From assembly GCA_937907685.1 (NCBI GenBank), contig CALCXF010000024.1, positions 1-45,675 of the forward strand: 45,675 nt of DNA, written 5' to 3'. This document shows, in pieces, positions 7,723 through 15,187 of the stretch (position 1 is the first letter of the stretch; the number at the start of each line of letters is the position of its first letter). A program made the position numbers and the translations under genes. Below the pieces are notes generated by a model. The model made no database searches, was not told the origin of the DNA, and saw only the letters and a list, made by a program, of their open reading frames with translations. Source of the stretch: an uncultured Nostocoides sp. (GTDB lineage: Bacteria; Actinomycetota; Actinomycetes; Actinomycetales; Dermatophilaceae).

Positions 7723-9054
7723 CTCGTGGGTAACCCGCCGGGCAAGCCCGTCCGTCATGGGCGGGCGCCTGTCGGCCAGCCGTTCCAGGAGTTCCGCGCC
7801 CTCCCGGCCCGCGTCATGACCACGCATCTCCTCCCCGACCCTGGCCGCAGCGGCGCGGTAGGAGGGCTGGTCGAGCACCCGCCGTACCGCCGCTCGGAGG
7901 CGGCGAGGGGTCGGGCGCGTGGAGCGGATCCGCACCCCCACCCCGCTCCACCGGATGCGGGCGCCCGTTTCGGCCTTCTCCTCGGTGGACCCGGCCTGGA
8001 CGATGGGCACCCCGTGGTGGAGTGCGGTCGTCACTCCCGTGTAGCCGCCGTTCGTCACGCACACGGCGACGTGTGGGAGGAGGAGGTCGTACGGCACGAA
8101 CGTGGCGACCCGCGTGTTGGCCGGCACCGGTCCCCCGAGCAGTGCCTCGAGACGCTCCGACGGCACACCGCCCGTGGTCGCCACGACGAGGACGTCCTCG
8201 CCGGCGAGAGCCCGCAGCGCCGGGACGACGAGCTCGCCCATGTCGGGGCGGATGCTGCCCTGCGTCACGTGGATGACGGGCTGCGTGGCCGTCCGCAGCT
8301 CCGCCCACCACGGTGGTGGCACCCAGTGCGCGGGAGGGTCGGGCCGCAGGGCGCCGACCCAGTGCACCGACGGCGGCACGTCGGCCGCGTCGTACTCGAA
8401 GGAGGGCGTGCACGCCTGAAGGTGGAGCAGGGGCGACACCGACGCCTCGAGAACGCTCCTGCCGTCCGGCGGCAGGCCGAGCTCGGCGCGCAGCCGGTCG
8501 TACCGTTCCTGCGCCTCGGCGAACACCCAGCGGCGGGATGCCGTCCGCACGGCGTGGTTGCGCAGACGCGAGACCGGCCCGTCCATGGGGAGCAGTCCCG
8601 GCCCGAACGCGGGCGACCGCCCGTGGGCTCGTGGAAGAGGTCCGTCCCCGAACGTCGCGACCGGGACACCGAGGAGCTCCCCGAGCAGCCCCACCCCGTA
8701 GGTGAGCCCGTCGCACAGGATCGCGTCGACCGGCGCGGCAGCGATGACCGGGGCGAGGTCGGCGACGCGGTGCGCGGCCTCACCGACGAACACGTCGGCA
8801 TACGCCCGGCCGATCGCGCGTGGCCCCCGCAGCCCGGCCAGCTGCGGGAACTCCTCGAGCAGCCGCTCCCCGTCGAAGTCCCGCGTCGCGGCATACGGCA
8901 CGGGTGTGGCACCGACGGCCGCGATGCCGTCGTGGAACCGCCGGCTCGCGAACCACTGGACCTCGTGGCCGCGCTCGACGAGCCGTGCCGCGAACGGCAT
9001 CGCGTTCCGGGTGTGCGCCGGAACGGGGACCGTGGCGAGGAGGAAGCGTGACAT
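7720..9054 (-). CDS. MGT-like glycosyltransferase (GT1/GT-B fold)
   Basis: A 444-residue protein of the UDP-glycosyltransferase/macrolide glycosyltransferase type. The N-terminal half starts MSRFLLATVPVPAHTRNAMPFAARLVERGHEV, the usual acceptor-domain opening with a glycine-poor first strand and a histidine for acceptor activation (PAHT). The C-terminal donor-binding segment reads VCVTNGGYTGVTTALHHGVPIVQAG, equivalent to the family's HGG...GVP signature but with Asn in place of the usual His. Acceptor and sugar donor cannot be predicted; lipid, flavonoid-like or antibiotic acceptors are all known. It follows topA by 27 bp on the same strand, so both could share a transcript. Confidence 0.87.
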   Translation of the reverse strand: MSRFLLATVPVPAHTRNAMPFAARLVERGHEVQWFASRRFHDGIAAVGATPVPYAATRDFDGERLLEEFPQLAGLRGPRAIGRAYADVFVGEAAHRVADLAPVIAAAPVDAILCDGLTYGVGLLGELLGVPVATFGDGPLPRAHGRSPAFGPGLLPMDGPVSRLRNHAVRTASRRWVFAEAQERYDRLRAELGLPPDGRSVLEASVSPLLHLQACTPSFEYDAADVPPSVHWVGALRPDPPAHWVPPPWWAELRTATQPVIHVTQGSIRPDMGELVVPALRALAGEDVLVVATTGGVPSERLEALLGGPVPANTRVATFVPYDLLLPHVAVCVTNGGYTGVTTALHHGVPIVQAGSTEEKAETGARIRWSGVGVRIRSTRPTPRRLRAAVRRVLDQPSYRAAAARVGEEMRGHDAGREGAELLERLADRRPPMTDGLARRVTHE

Positions 9055-9081
9055 TGGCTCGTCGACCGTCGGGAGGCCGCC

Positions 9082-11961
9082 TCAGGCCGGCTTCGTCGCC
9101 GAGGCCCTGCGGGGCGTGGCCTTCGTGGCAGTGGTCTTGCCGGCGGTCGCCTTCCTCACGGCCCCCTTCTTCGCGGTCGCCTTCTTCGCCGTCGCCTTCT
9201 TCGCCGTCGCCTTCTTGGCGGCTCCCTTGGTGGCCGTCCGCTTCTTCGCCGGACCCTGGGCCCGCTTGTCGGCGAGGAGCTCGTAGCCACGCTCCGGAGT
9301 GATCTTCTCCGGGTCGTCGTCCTTGCGCAGCGTCGCGTTGGTCTCGCCGTCGGTGACGTACGGCCCGAAGCGACCGTCCTTGACGACGACCGGACGACCG
9401 GAGGCCGGATCGGTGCCGAGCTCGGCGAGCGGTGGCTTGGCCGCCGCGCGGCCTCGCTGCTTGGGCTGGGCGTAGATGGCGAGCGCCTGCTCCAGGGTGA
9501 CCTCGAACAGCTGGTGCTCGCTCTCGAGGGACCGGGAGTCGCTGCCCTTCTTGAGGTAGGGGCCGTACCTGCCGTTCTGGGCGGTGATCTCCTCGCCGGT
9601 CTCGGGGTCCGTGCCGACGACCCGCGGGAGCGAGAGGAGCCGCAGTGCCGTGTCGAGGTCGATGGTCGCCAGGTCCATGTCCGTGAACAGGGATGCCGTG
9701 CGCGGCCTGACCTTCGTGGCCTTGCCCCGTCCCTTGGTGGCGGACTCCTCCGCGTCGGGAAGCACCTCGGTCACGTAGGGACCGTACCGGCCGGCTCTGG
9801 CCACGACGTCGTGCCCCGTCTCCGGGTCCTGGCCGAGAACCCGGCCGTCGTCCGCGGCCGTCTCGAGCAGCTCGCGAGCCATCGCCGGAGTGAGCTCGTC
9901 CGGGGCGATCTCGTCGCTGATCGTGGCACGGCGCGGCGTGGTCGGGGCATGTCGGGCGTCGGCGGAATCAGCGACGTCTGCGGCATAGGCGCCCGCGTCG
10001 GTCACCTCGCCCGTCGCCGGGTCGACACCCGCCGGCACGACCTCCTCGACGTACGGACCGTAGCGGCCGACCCGCACGACGATCCCCTCCCCGATGTCGA
10101 TCGTGGAGATGGCGCGCGCGTCGATGTCCCCGAGGTCGGCCACGAGGTCCCGCAGGCCCTCGGCGGAGGTCGCCTCGTCACCGAAGTAGAACCGTCGTAG
10201 CCAGGCGGCACGCTGCTCGTCACCACGGGCGATGGCGTCGAGGTCCTCCTCCATCGAAGCGGTGAAGTCGTAGTCGACGAGGCGTGAGAAGTGCTCCTCC
10301 ATGAGCCGCGTCACGGCGAACGCCAGCCAGCTGGGCACCAGCGCCGAGCCGCGGTTGCTCACGTAGCCGCGGTCCTGGATGGTGCCGATCGTCGACGCGT
10401 AGGTGGAGGGGCGACCGATCCCCTTCTCCTCCATGGCCTTGACGAGGGTGGCCTCCGTGTAGCGCGGCGGTGGTGACGTCTCGTGGCCGAGCGCCTCGGT
10501 GCGCACGACCCGCAGCAGCGCGCCCTCGCCCAACCGCGGCAGCCGGCGCTCCTCCTCGGCCTCGTCCTTGCGGCGCGCGGCCTGGCGCTCGTCACGGCCC
10601 TCCTCGTAGGCGGCGAGGAAACCGCGGAACGTGATGACGGTGCCGCTGGCGGAGAGCTCGACCGCTCGCGCCGGCGCACCGTCGTCGAGGGTCGCGCCGA
10701 GGCGCACGGATGCCGTGGAGCCCCGGGCGTCGGCCATCTGCGAGGCGATGGTGCGCTTCCAGATGAGCTCGTAGAGGGCGTGGTCCTCCCCGCGCAGCTC
10801 GCCAGCCACCTGGGCAGGGGTCCGAAAGCGGTCACCGGCGGGTCGGATGGCCTCGTGGGCCTCCTGGGCGTTCTTCACCTTGCGCTCATAGTGGCGCGGT
10901 GCGTCGGGGACGTAGTCCGCCCCGTAGAGGTCCCGGGCCTGCTGGCGGGCGGCGGCGAGCGCGGCATCCGACAAGGTGGTGCTGTCGGTGCGCATGTACG
11001 TGATGTAGCCGTTCTCGTACAGGCGCTGGGCGACGCGCATCGCGTTGCGGCTGTTGAGCCGCAGCTTGCGCGAGGCCTCCTGCTGGAGGGTGCTCGTCGT
11101 GAACGGTGCACTCGGGCGCCTCGTGTACGGCTTCTCCGAGACGTCGGAGACCCGGACGTCGGCAGCGCGCAGGGCGTTCGCGATGCCGGTCGCGGCCACC
11201 TCGTCGAGCGCCGTGGCCTTGGCGTTCGTCAGCGTGCCGTCATCGGCGAAGTCACGGCCGGTCGCGACCTTGCGGCCGTCCACACCGGTGAGGCGCGCGG
11301 TGAAGAGGTTCGCCTCGGCGTCCGGGGTGAGCTCGGCGTCGACGTCCCAGTAGCTCGCCGAGCGGAAGGCCATCCGCGCGCGCTCACGCTCGACGACGAG
11401 CCGGGTCGCGACGGACTGGACCCGCCCGGCCGACAGCCCGGCCTTGACCTTGCGCCACAGCACCGGGCTCACCTCGTAGCCGTAGAGGCGGTCGAGGATG
11501 CGCCGGGTCTCCTGGGCGTCGACGAGGCGCGTGTCGACCTCGCGCGTCGTGTTCGCCGCGCGCTGGATGGCCTCCTTGGTGATCTCGTGGAAGACCATCC
11601 GCTTCACGGGGACCGTCGGCTGGAGAGTCTCCAGCAGGTGCCAGGCGATGGCCTCGCCCTCGCGGTCCTCATCCGTGGCGAGGTAGAGCTCGTCGGCGTT
11701 CTTGAGCAGGGCCTTCAGCTCCCGGACCTTCTTCTTCTTGTCGGCGTCCACGACGTAGAACGGGTCGAAGTCGTCCTCGATGTTCACCCCGAACTTGCCG
11801 AACGGGCCCTTCTTGATCTCAGCCGGCATCTCGCTCGGCGTCGGGATGTCCCGGATGTGCCCCACCGACGCCTCGACGTCCCAGTCGCTGCCGAGATACC
11901 CGGCGATGGTCCGCGCCTTCGCGGGAGACTCGACGATGACGAGCTTGCGTCCTGGGCTCAC
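9082..11961 (-). CDS. topA: DNA topoisomerase I
   Basis: A 959-residue type IA topoisomerase that removes negative supercoils. The Toprim domain has ESPAKA near the start and TDEDREGEAIAW with its acidic metal-binding residues. The catalytic tyrosine is in GYITYMRTDS (about residue 322). Instead of the zinc fingers of E. coli TopA there are at least four C-terminal repeats containing GRYGPY or GRFGPY, as in other actinobacteria. The last ~55 residues are a Lys/Ala/Thr-rich tail, known in mycobacteria to aid processive DNA binding. I start at GTG 11961 (VSPGRKLVIVESPAK) because AGGTG lies about eight bases upstream; GTG 11991 is the alternative. Confidence 0.95.
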   Translation of the reverse strand: MSPGRKLVIVESPAKARTIAGYLGSDWDVEASVGHIRDIPTPSEMPAEIKKGPFGKFGVNIEDDFDPFYVVDADKKKKVRELKALLKNADELYLATDEDREGEAIAWHLLETLQPTVPVKRMVFHEITKEAIQRAANTTREVDTRLVDAQETRRILDRLYGYEVSPVLWRKVKAGLSAGRVQSVATRLVVERERARMAFRSASYWDVDAELTPDAEANLFTARLTGVDGRKVATGRDFADDGTLTNAKATALDEVAATGIANALRAADVRVSDVSEKPYTRRPSAPFTTSTLQQEASRKLRLNSRNAMRVAQRLYENGYITYMRTDSTTLSDAALAAARQQARDLYGADYVPDAPRHYERKVKNAQEAHEAIRPAGDRFRTPAQVAGELRGEDHALYELIWKRTIASQMADARGSTASVRLGATLDDGAPARAVELSASGTVITFRGFLAAYEEGRDERQAARRKDEAEEERRLPRLGEGALLRVVRTEALGHETSPPPRYTEATLVKAMEEKGIGRPSTYASTIGTIQDRGYVSNRGSALVPSWLAFAVTRLMEEHFSRLVDYDFTASMEEDLDAIARGDEQRAAWLRRFYFGDEATSAEGLRDLVADLGDIDARAISTIDIGEGIVVRVGRYGPYVEEVVPAGVDPATGEVTDAGAYAADVADSADARHAPTTPRRATISDEIAPDELTPAMARELLETAADDGRVLGQDPETGHDVVARAGRYGPYVTEVLPDAEESATKGRGKATKVRPRTASLFTDMDLATIDLDTALRLLSLPRVVGTDPETGEEITAQNGRYGPYLKKGSDSRSLESEHQLFEVTLEQALAIYAQPKQRGRAAAKPPLAELGTDPASGRPVVVKDGRFGPYVTDGETNATLRKDDDPEKITPERGYELLADKRAQGPAKKRTATKGAAKKATAKKATAKKATAKKGAVRKATAGKTTATKATPRRASATKPA
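9166..9225. repeat. Four 15-bp tandem units in the topA tail
   Basis: Units begin at 9166, 9181, 9196 and 9211, with consensus CTTCTTCGCCGTCGC on the plus strand. They encode Ala-Thr-Ala-Lys-Lys repeats in the basic tail of TopA. The second and third units are identical, and the first differs by one base, so copy number could vary by slippage without breaking the frame. Confidence 0.85.
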
Positions 11962-12033
11962 GGGGTGCACCTGTCCGATCCGTCCGGCCACGTGCAGCGG
12001 ATTCGTCGCTGCTCCGACGTGGGGACGCGCACG

Positions 12034-12039
12034 ACGGTA
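12034..12039 (-). promoter_or_regulatory. Probable -10 of topA
   Basis: TACCGT on the minus strand. Transcription would start near 12027, giving a leader of about 65 bases before GTG 11961 that holds the AGGTG ribosome site. Confidence 0.35.
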
Positions 12040-12075
12040 GCGCCCGGGTCGCTCATTGGTGCAACCCGGTCACCC

Positions 12076-12924
12076 TCAGATCCTCAGCGCGGCGATGGCG
12101 GCGGTCCGCATGACGTCCCGGTCCGGCTCGATCCCGGTCCAGTGCCGCACCGCGAGGGCGCCCTGGCCGACGAGCATGCCGAGCCCGTCGAGGGTCGTCG
12201 CACCGCGCTCCTCGGCGGCGCGCAGGAGCGCTGTGCGCGGTGGCGAGACCACGACGTCGGCGACCACGAGGCCCTCGCGGAGGCTGTCGAGCTCGAGCGC
12301 GACCATCGCGTCGCCGTTGCCGAACCCCACCGACGTCGCGTGCACGACGACATCGGTCGTGGTCGGCACGGCATACGGCTGGTCCCAGGGGACCGATGCC
12401 GCGGGCACGCCTGTCCCGTCCGTGACGAGCCGGGCGAGCTCGGCGCCGCGCCGCTCGGTCCGGTTCACGACCGTGACCCGGGCAGCACCGGCCAGCGCCG
12501 TCTCGACGGCGACCGCGCGGGCGGCACCACCCGCTCCCAGGACGACGACCTCCAGCCCGGCCGGGTCGACGACGGTGCGGAGCGACTCCACGAAGCCTTG
12601 GCCGTCGGTGTTGTGGCCGACGAGCTCCCCATGGGTGGCCACGACGGTGTTGACCGCTCCGATCACCTCGGCCGACTTCGCGAGGCGGTCGAGGTGGTCG
12701 ATGATCGCGACCTTGTGCGGGAGGGAGCAGTTGAAGCCGGCCCAGCCCATCGCCCGCGCCCCTCGGACGGCGTCCTTGAGGGCGCCGGGCGCCACCTCGC
12801 AGTTGAGATACCGCGCGTCGATGCCGTGGTGCCGGTAGGAGGCCTCCACCATGACGACGGTCGGGTTGCCGGCGGCTGGAGAGGAGAAGGACCCGGTGTG
12901 GATGCCGAGGAACGTGGCGGTCAT
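12076..12924 (-). CDS. aroE: Shikimate dehydrogenase family protein
   Basis: A 282-residue NADP-dependent dehydrogenase reducing 3-dehydroshikimate to shikimate in aromatic amino acid synthesis. Catalytic Lys71 is in NCSLPHK and Asp107 in NTDGQGF. The Rossmann site is GAGGAARAV (about 130) and the NADP-selective NRT follows. The N-terminus lacks the usual HSxSPxxHN shikimate-binding opening; here it reads HTGSFSSPAAGNPTVVM, so it may be a divergent AroE/YdiB-type enzyme with altered substrate preference (shikimate or quinate). ATG 12924 overlaps the stop of the upstream acetyltransferase gene as ATGA, so the two are translated together. Confidence 0.85.
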   Translation of the reverse strand: MTATFLGIHTGSFSSPAAGNPTVVMVEASYRHHGIDARYLNCEVAPGALKDAVRGARAMGWAGFNCSLPHKVAIIDHLDRLAKSAEVIGAVNTVVATHGELVGHNTDGQGFVESLRTVVDPAGLEVVVLGAGGAARAVAVETALAGAARVTVVNRTERRGAELARLVTDGTGVPAASVPWDQPYAVPTTTDVVVHATSVGFGNGDAMVALELDSLREGLVVADVVVSPPRTALLRAAEERGATTLDGLGMLVGQGALAVRHWTGIEPDRDVMRTAAIAALRI

Positions 12925-13487
12925 GGTGTCGGCGTCGCACCGGTGCCGAACCGGCTGAGGTCGAGACGCAGGACCACCTCTCCCTCGTCGACCTCACCGG
13001 TCGGCACGAACCCCAGCCCCTCGTAGAAGGGCTGGGGCGACCCCTCACCGGGGACACAGCTCGTGAGCAGCCCGCGTCCGCCGTCGTCCAGGACCTCCTG
13101 GCAGACGATGGCGAGGGCGGCCCGGCCGATGCCCTGCCGCTGGCGGCGCTCGTCGACGAGGAGCTTCCACAGGAAGTAGGGGCCGTGGAGGCCGGGGGCC
13201 GGCTCGACGTCCCAGCTCATCATGAGGAAGCCGACGGGCTCGTCGTCGAGCAGCACGGCGCGGGGCCATGGCTTGCCCTCAGGTGCCTGCGCTGCCTCGA
13301 CGAACGAGTGGGCCACGCTGGAGACGAAGTGCTCCTGACCGGGGGCCACCCGCAGCGCGCGGACGGCATCCTCGATGGCGGGGGTGATCTCGACGAGCGA
13401 GACCCGCGGCGAGCCACCGCCCGGCGTGCTCGGCTCGTGGTCAGGGCTCGTGGCGGGCGGCACGGGGTTCAGGAGACCATGGAGCAC
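12921..13487 (-). CDS. GNAT-family N-acetyltransferase
   Basis: A 188-residue GCN5-related acetyltransferase. Motif A for acetyl-CoA binding is RRQRQGIGRAAL, preceded by the strand LWKLLVDE; the C-terminal motif is SPQPFYEGLGFVPTGEVDEGEVVLRLDL. The substrate is unknown. The true start is uncertain: GTG 13487 is the longest reading, GTG 13463 is also possible, and the domain itself begins near SLVEITPAIEDAV. The gene is translationally coupled to the aroE-like gene and diverges from the dioxygenase gene, sharing a 73-bp promoter region with it. Confidence 0.82.
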   Translation of the reverse strand: MLHGLLNPVPPATSPDHEPSTPGGGSPRVSLVEITPAIEDAVRALRVAPGQEHFVSSVAHSFVEAAQAPEGKPWPRAVLLDDEPVGFLMMSWDVEPAPGLHGPYFLWKLLVDERRQRQGIGRAALAIVCQEVLDDGGRGLLTSCVPGEGSPQPFYEGLGFVPTGEVDEGEVVLRLDLSRFGTGATPTP

Positions 13488-13535
13488 GGGCCCGCGTCGA
13501 GCGGAATATCCACCGGCTCATCTGGTTGAATGTTG

Positions 13536-13555
13536 TACTATATGCTCCGAAGGAG
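13536..13555 (+). promoter_or_regulatory. Promoter -10 and ribosome site of the dioxygenase gene
   Basis: TACTAT at 13536-13541 closely matches the -10 consensus and lies in a strikingly AT-rich stretch (TTGAATGTTGTACTATATGC). A strong ribosome site, AAGGAG (13550-13555), follows five bases before the ATG. No good -35 sits at normal distance, which suggests that an activator or a repressor works here. Confidence 0.55.
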
Positions 13556-13560
13556 ACCCG

Positions 13561-14364
13561 ATGTCCACCACCGCCACGCCGACCCGGCAGCCCGTCCTCT
13601 ACCTGAGCCACGGTGCCCCCCCGCTCGCCGACGACGCGACGTGGACGTCCGAGCTCTCCCGGTGGTCGGGCTCACTGAGCCGCCCCAGCTCGGTGCTCAT
13701 CGTCTCCGCGCACTGGGAGCTCGCCCCGATCGCCGTCTCCGCCACGACAGGGGACGTGCCCCTGTACTACGACTTCTGGGGCTTCCCGCAGCGCTACTAC
13801 GAGGTGACGTACGACGCTCCCGGCGCCCCGGAGCTCGCACGATCGGTCGCCGGACTGCTCTCCGGGGCGGGCGAGACCCTGCACCAGGACCCGGCCCGCG
13901 GGCTCGACCACGGGGCCTACGTGCCGCTCAAGGAGATGTTCCCGGAGGCCGACGTCCCCGTGCTCCAGCTGTCGATGCCGACCCTCGACCCGCACCGGCT
14001 CTTCGCCTTGGGTGAGCGGCTGGCCCCACTCCGCGACGAGGGCGTGCTCATCGTGGGGTCCGGGTTCACGACGCACAACCTGCGCTGGTTCAACCCCGGC
14101 GCGCCCTCCGACGCGCCGCCGCCGACGCCCTCGGCCGAGTTCGACCACTGGGCAGCCGAGGCGGTCGGCGGGGGTGACGTCGACGTGGTCCTCGACTTCC
14201 TCGCCAGGGCCCCCGCGGCCCGAGAGGCCCACCCGCGCACGGAGCACTGGGCGCCGCTCTTCGTGTCCCTCGGCGCGGCCTCCGCCTCCGGCGGTGTCGA
14301 CGCGGACAGCGTCATCGACGGCTTCTGGTACGGCCTGAGCAAGCGCTCCTGGCAGTTCGCCTGA
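13561..14364 (+). CDS. DODA-type (class III extradiol) dioxygenase
   Basis: A 267-residue protein of the LigB/YgiD superfamily, which uses a divalent metal (Fe or Zn) to open catechol-type rings, for instance DOPA 4,5-dioxygenase. It starts at ATG 13561, five bases after AAGGAG. Metal-binding and active-site histidines are seen in LYLSHGAPPLADD, VSAHWE, DHGAYVPLKEMFPEADVPVLQLSMP and SGFTTHNL. The C-terminal EHWAPLFVSLGAA and GFWYGLSKRSWQF are typical of the YgiD branch. The convergent neighbour is a dienelactone hydrolase, an enzyme class that also acts in aromatic-ring breakdown, but no full pathway is present. Confidence 0.9.
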   Translation: MSTTATPTRQPVLYLSHGAPPLADDATWTSELSRWSGSLSRPSSVLIVSAHWELAPIAVSATTGDVPLYYDFWGFPQRYYEVTYDAPGAPELARSVAGLLSGAGETLHQDPARGLDHGAYVPLKEMFPEADVPVLQLSMPTLDPHRLFALGERLAPLRDEGVLIVGSGFTTHNLRWFNPGAPSDAPPPTPSAEFDHWAAEAVGGGDVDVVLDFLARAPAAREAHPRTEHWAPLFVSLGAASASGGVDADSVIDGFWYGLSKRSWQFA

Positions 14365-14371
14365 CGCCGGA

Positions 14372-14391
14372 GGGTTCGGGCCTCCCGACCC
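14372..14391. terminator. Bidirectional hairpin between convergent genes
   Basis: GGGT(T)CGGG pairs with CCCGACCC around CCT, an 8-bp stem with one bulged T, located in the 31 bp between the ends of the dioxygenase and dienelactone hydrolase genes. It lacks a T tract. Confidence 0.5.
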
Positions 14392-14395
14392 CTGG

Positions 14396-15097
14396 TCACC
14401 CCCGGAGATGGGTCTCGAGGAAGACCTCGATGCGACCCCAGGCGTCCTCCGCGGAGGCCGGCTCCGGGCCCGCGTGCAGGACGACCCGGCTGACCGGCGC
14501 CACGTACCAGGGCTGGTTGTCCTCGTCGTTGAGGAAGGAGTGCCCCGCGTCGGGGTACTCCCGGACATCGTGCTCGACACCCCTGGCCCGCAAGGCGTTC
14601 TCCAGCTTCTCCGCGGCTCCGGAGAGGTAGCGGTCCCGGCCGCCGTAGCTCGCCACCACAGGGCAGGCTCCGTCGAGCGCGGACGGGTCGTCGGGCAGGG
14701 CGCCGTAGTTGACCACGGACACGTCCCAGCCAGGCCGACCAGCGAGCACGAGCGCGAAGCCTCCGCCGAGGCAGAAGCCGATGACACCCACCGCGCCGGA
14801 GCAGGACGGATCCGCCACCACCGCGGCCCTCACCGCTGCGATGTCGTCGAACGCCTGGCCCTGGCCCGTCCGCAGCGCACGGAAGGTGCGCAGGAGGCAG
14901 GCGGTGCGGCGACCGCGGGACAACAGGTCCGGCGCGAGGACGAGGTACCCCATCGCCGCGACGCGGTCTGCGGCCCGGCGCATGACGGCGTCGATACCGA
15001 ACGCCTCGTGCACGAGCACCATGCCGGGCCACGGACCGTCTCCGTCGGGCACCGCCCGGTATGCCGGGAGGTCGCCGACGGCCGTCATCCCACCCAT
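14396..15097 (-). CDS. Dienelactone hydrolase family protein
   Basis: A 233-residue alpha/beta hydrolase. The nucleophile is Cys109 in GFCLGG, the acid Asp155 in GGRDRYL and the base His186 in DAGHSF, the Cys-Asp-His triad that marks dienelactone hydrolases rather than serine esterases. The family hydrolyses dienelactones in chlorocatechol pathways, but many relatives have unknown substrates. I start at ATG 15097 (MGGMTAVGDL); ATG 15088 is nearly as good and neither has a strong ribosome site. The probable promoter lies about 70 bases upstream with a leader hairpin. Confidence 0.88.
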   Translation of the reverse strand: MGGMTAVGDLPAYRAVPDGDGPWPGMVLVHEAFGIDAVMRRAADRVAAMGYLVLAPDLLSRGRRTACLLRTFRALRTGQGQAFDDIAAVRAAVVADPSCSGAVGVIGFCLGGGFALVLAGRPGWDVSVVNYGALPDDPSALDGACPVVASYGGRDRYLSGAAEKLENALRARGVEHDVREYPDAGHSFLNDEDNQPWYVAPVSRVVLHAGPEPASAEDAWGRIEVFLETHLRG

Positions 15098-15138
15098 GCG
15101 TGCAACCCGGCCAACACGTCCACCCTCCGCGTCGAGAG

Positions 15139-15170
15139 CACCACCGCCCGGTGGTGGTGGCGTCACGCTA
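15139..15170 (-). promoter_or_regulatory. -10 and leader hairpin upstream of dienelactone hydrolase
   Basis: TAGCGT (15170-15165, minus strand) could be the -10. The first part of the resulting leader contains a perfect 7-bp stem, CACCACC/GGTGGTG (15139-15145 with 15150-15156), with a 4-base loop. Its role is unknown. Confidence 0.35.
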
Positions 15171-15187
15171 ACGGAGCAGGGGGTGCC

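Noticed and set aside
9166-9225. CRISPR-like tandem repeat
   Set aside because: Units are 15 bp, contiguous without spacers and in frame with the TopA tail.
10483-13026. An 847-codon plus-strand frame antisense to topA and aroE
   Set aside because: Composition (Arg, Gly, Val, Asp rich) is that of a mirrored GC-rich gene; the opposite strand has complete topA and aroE motifs.
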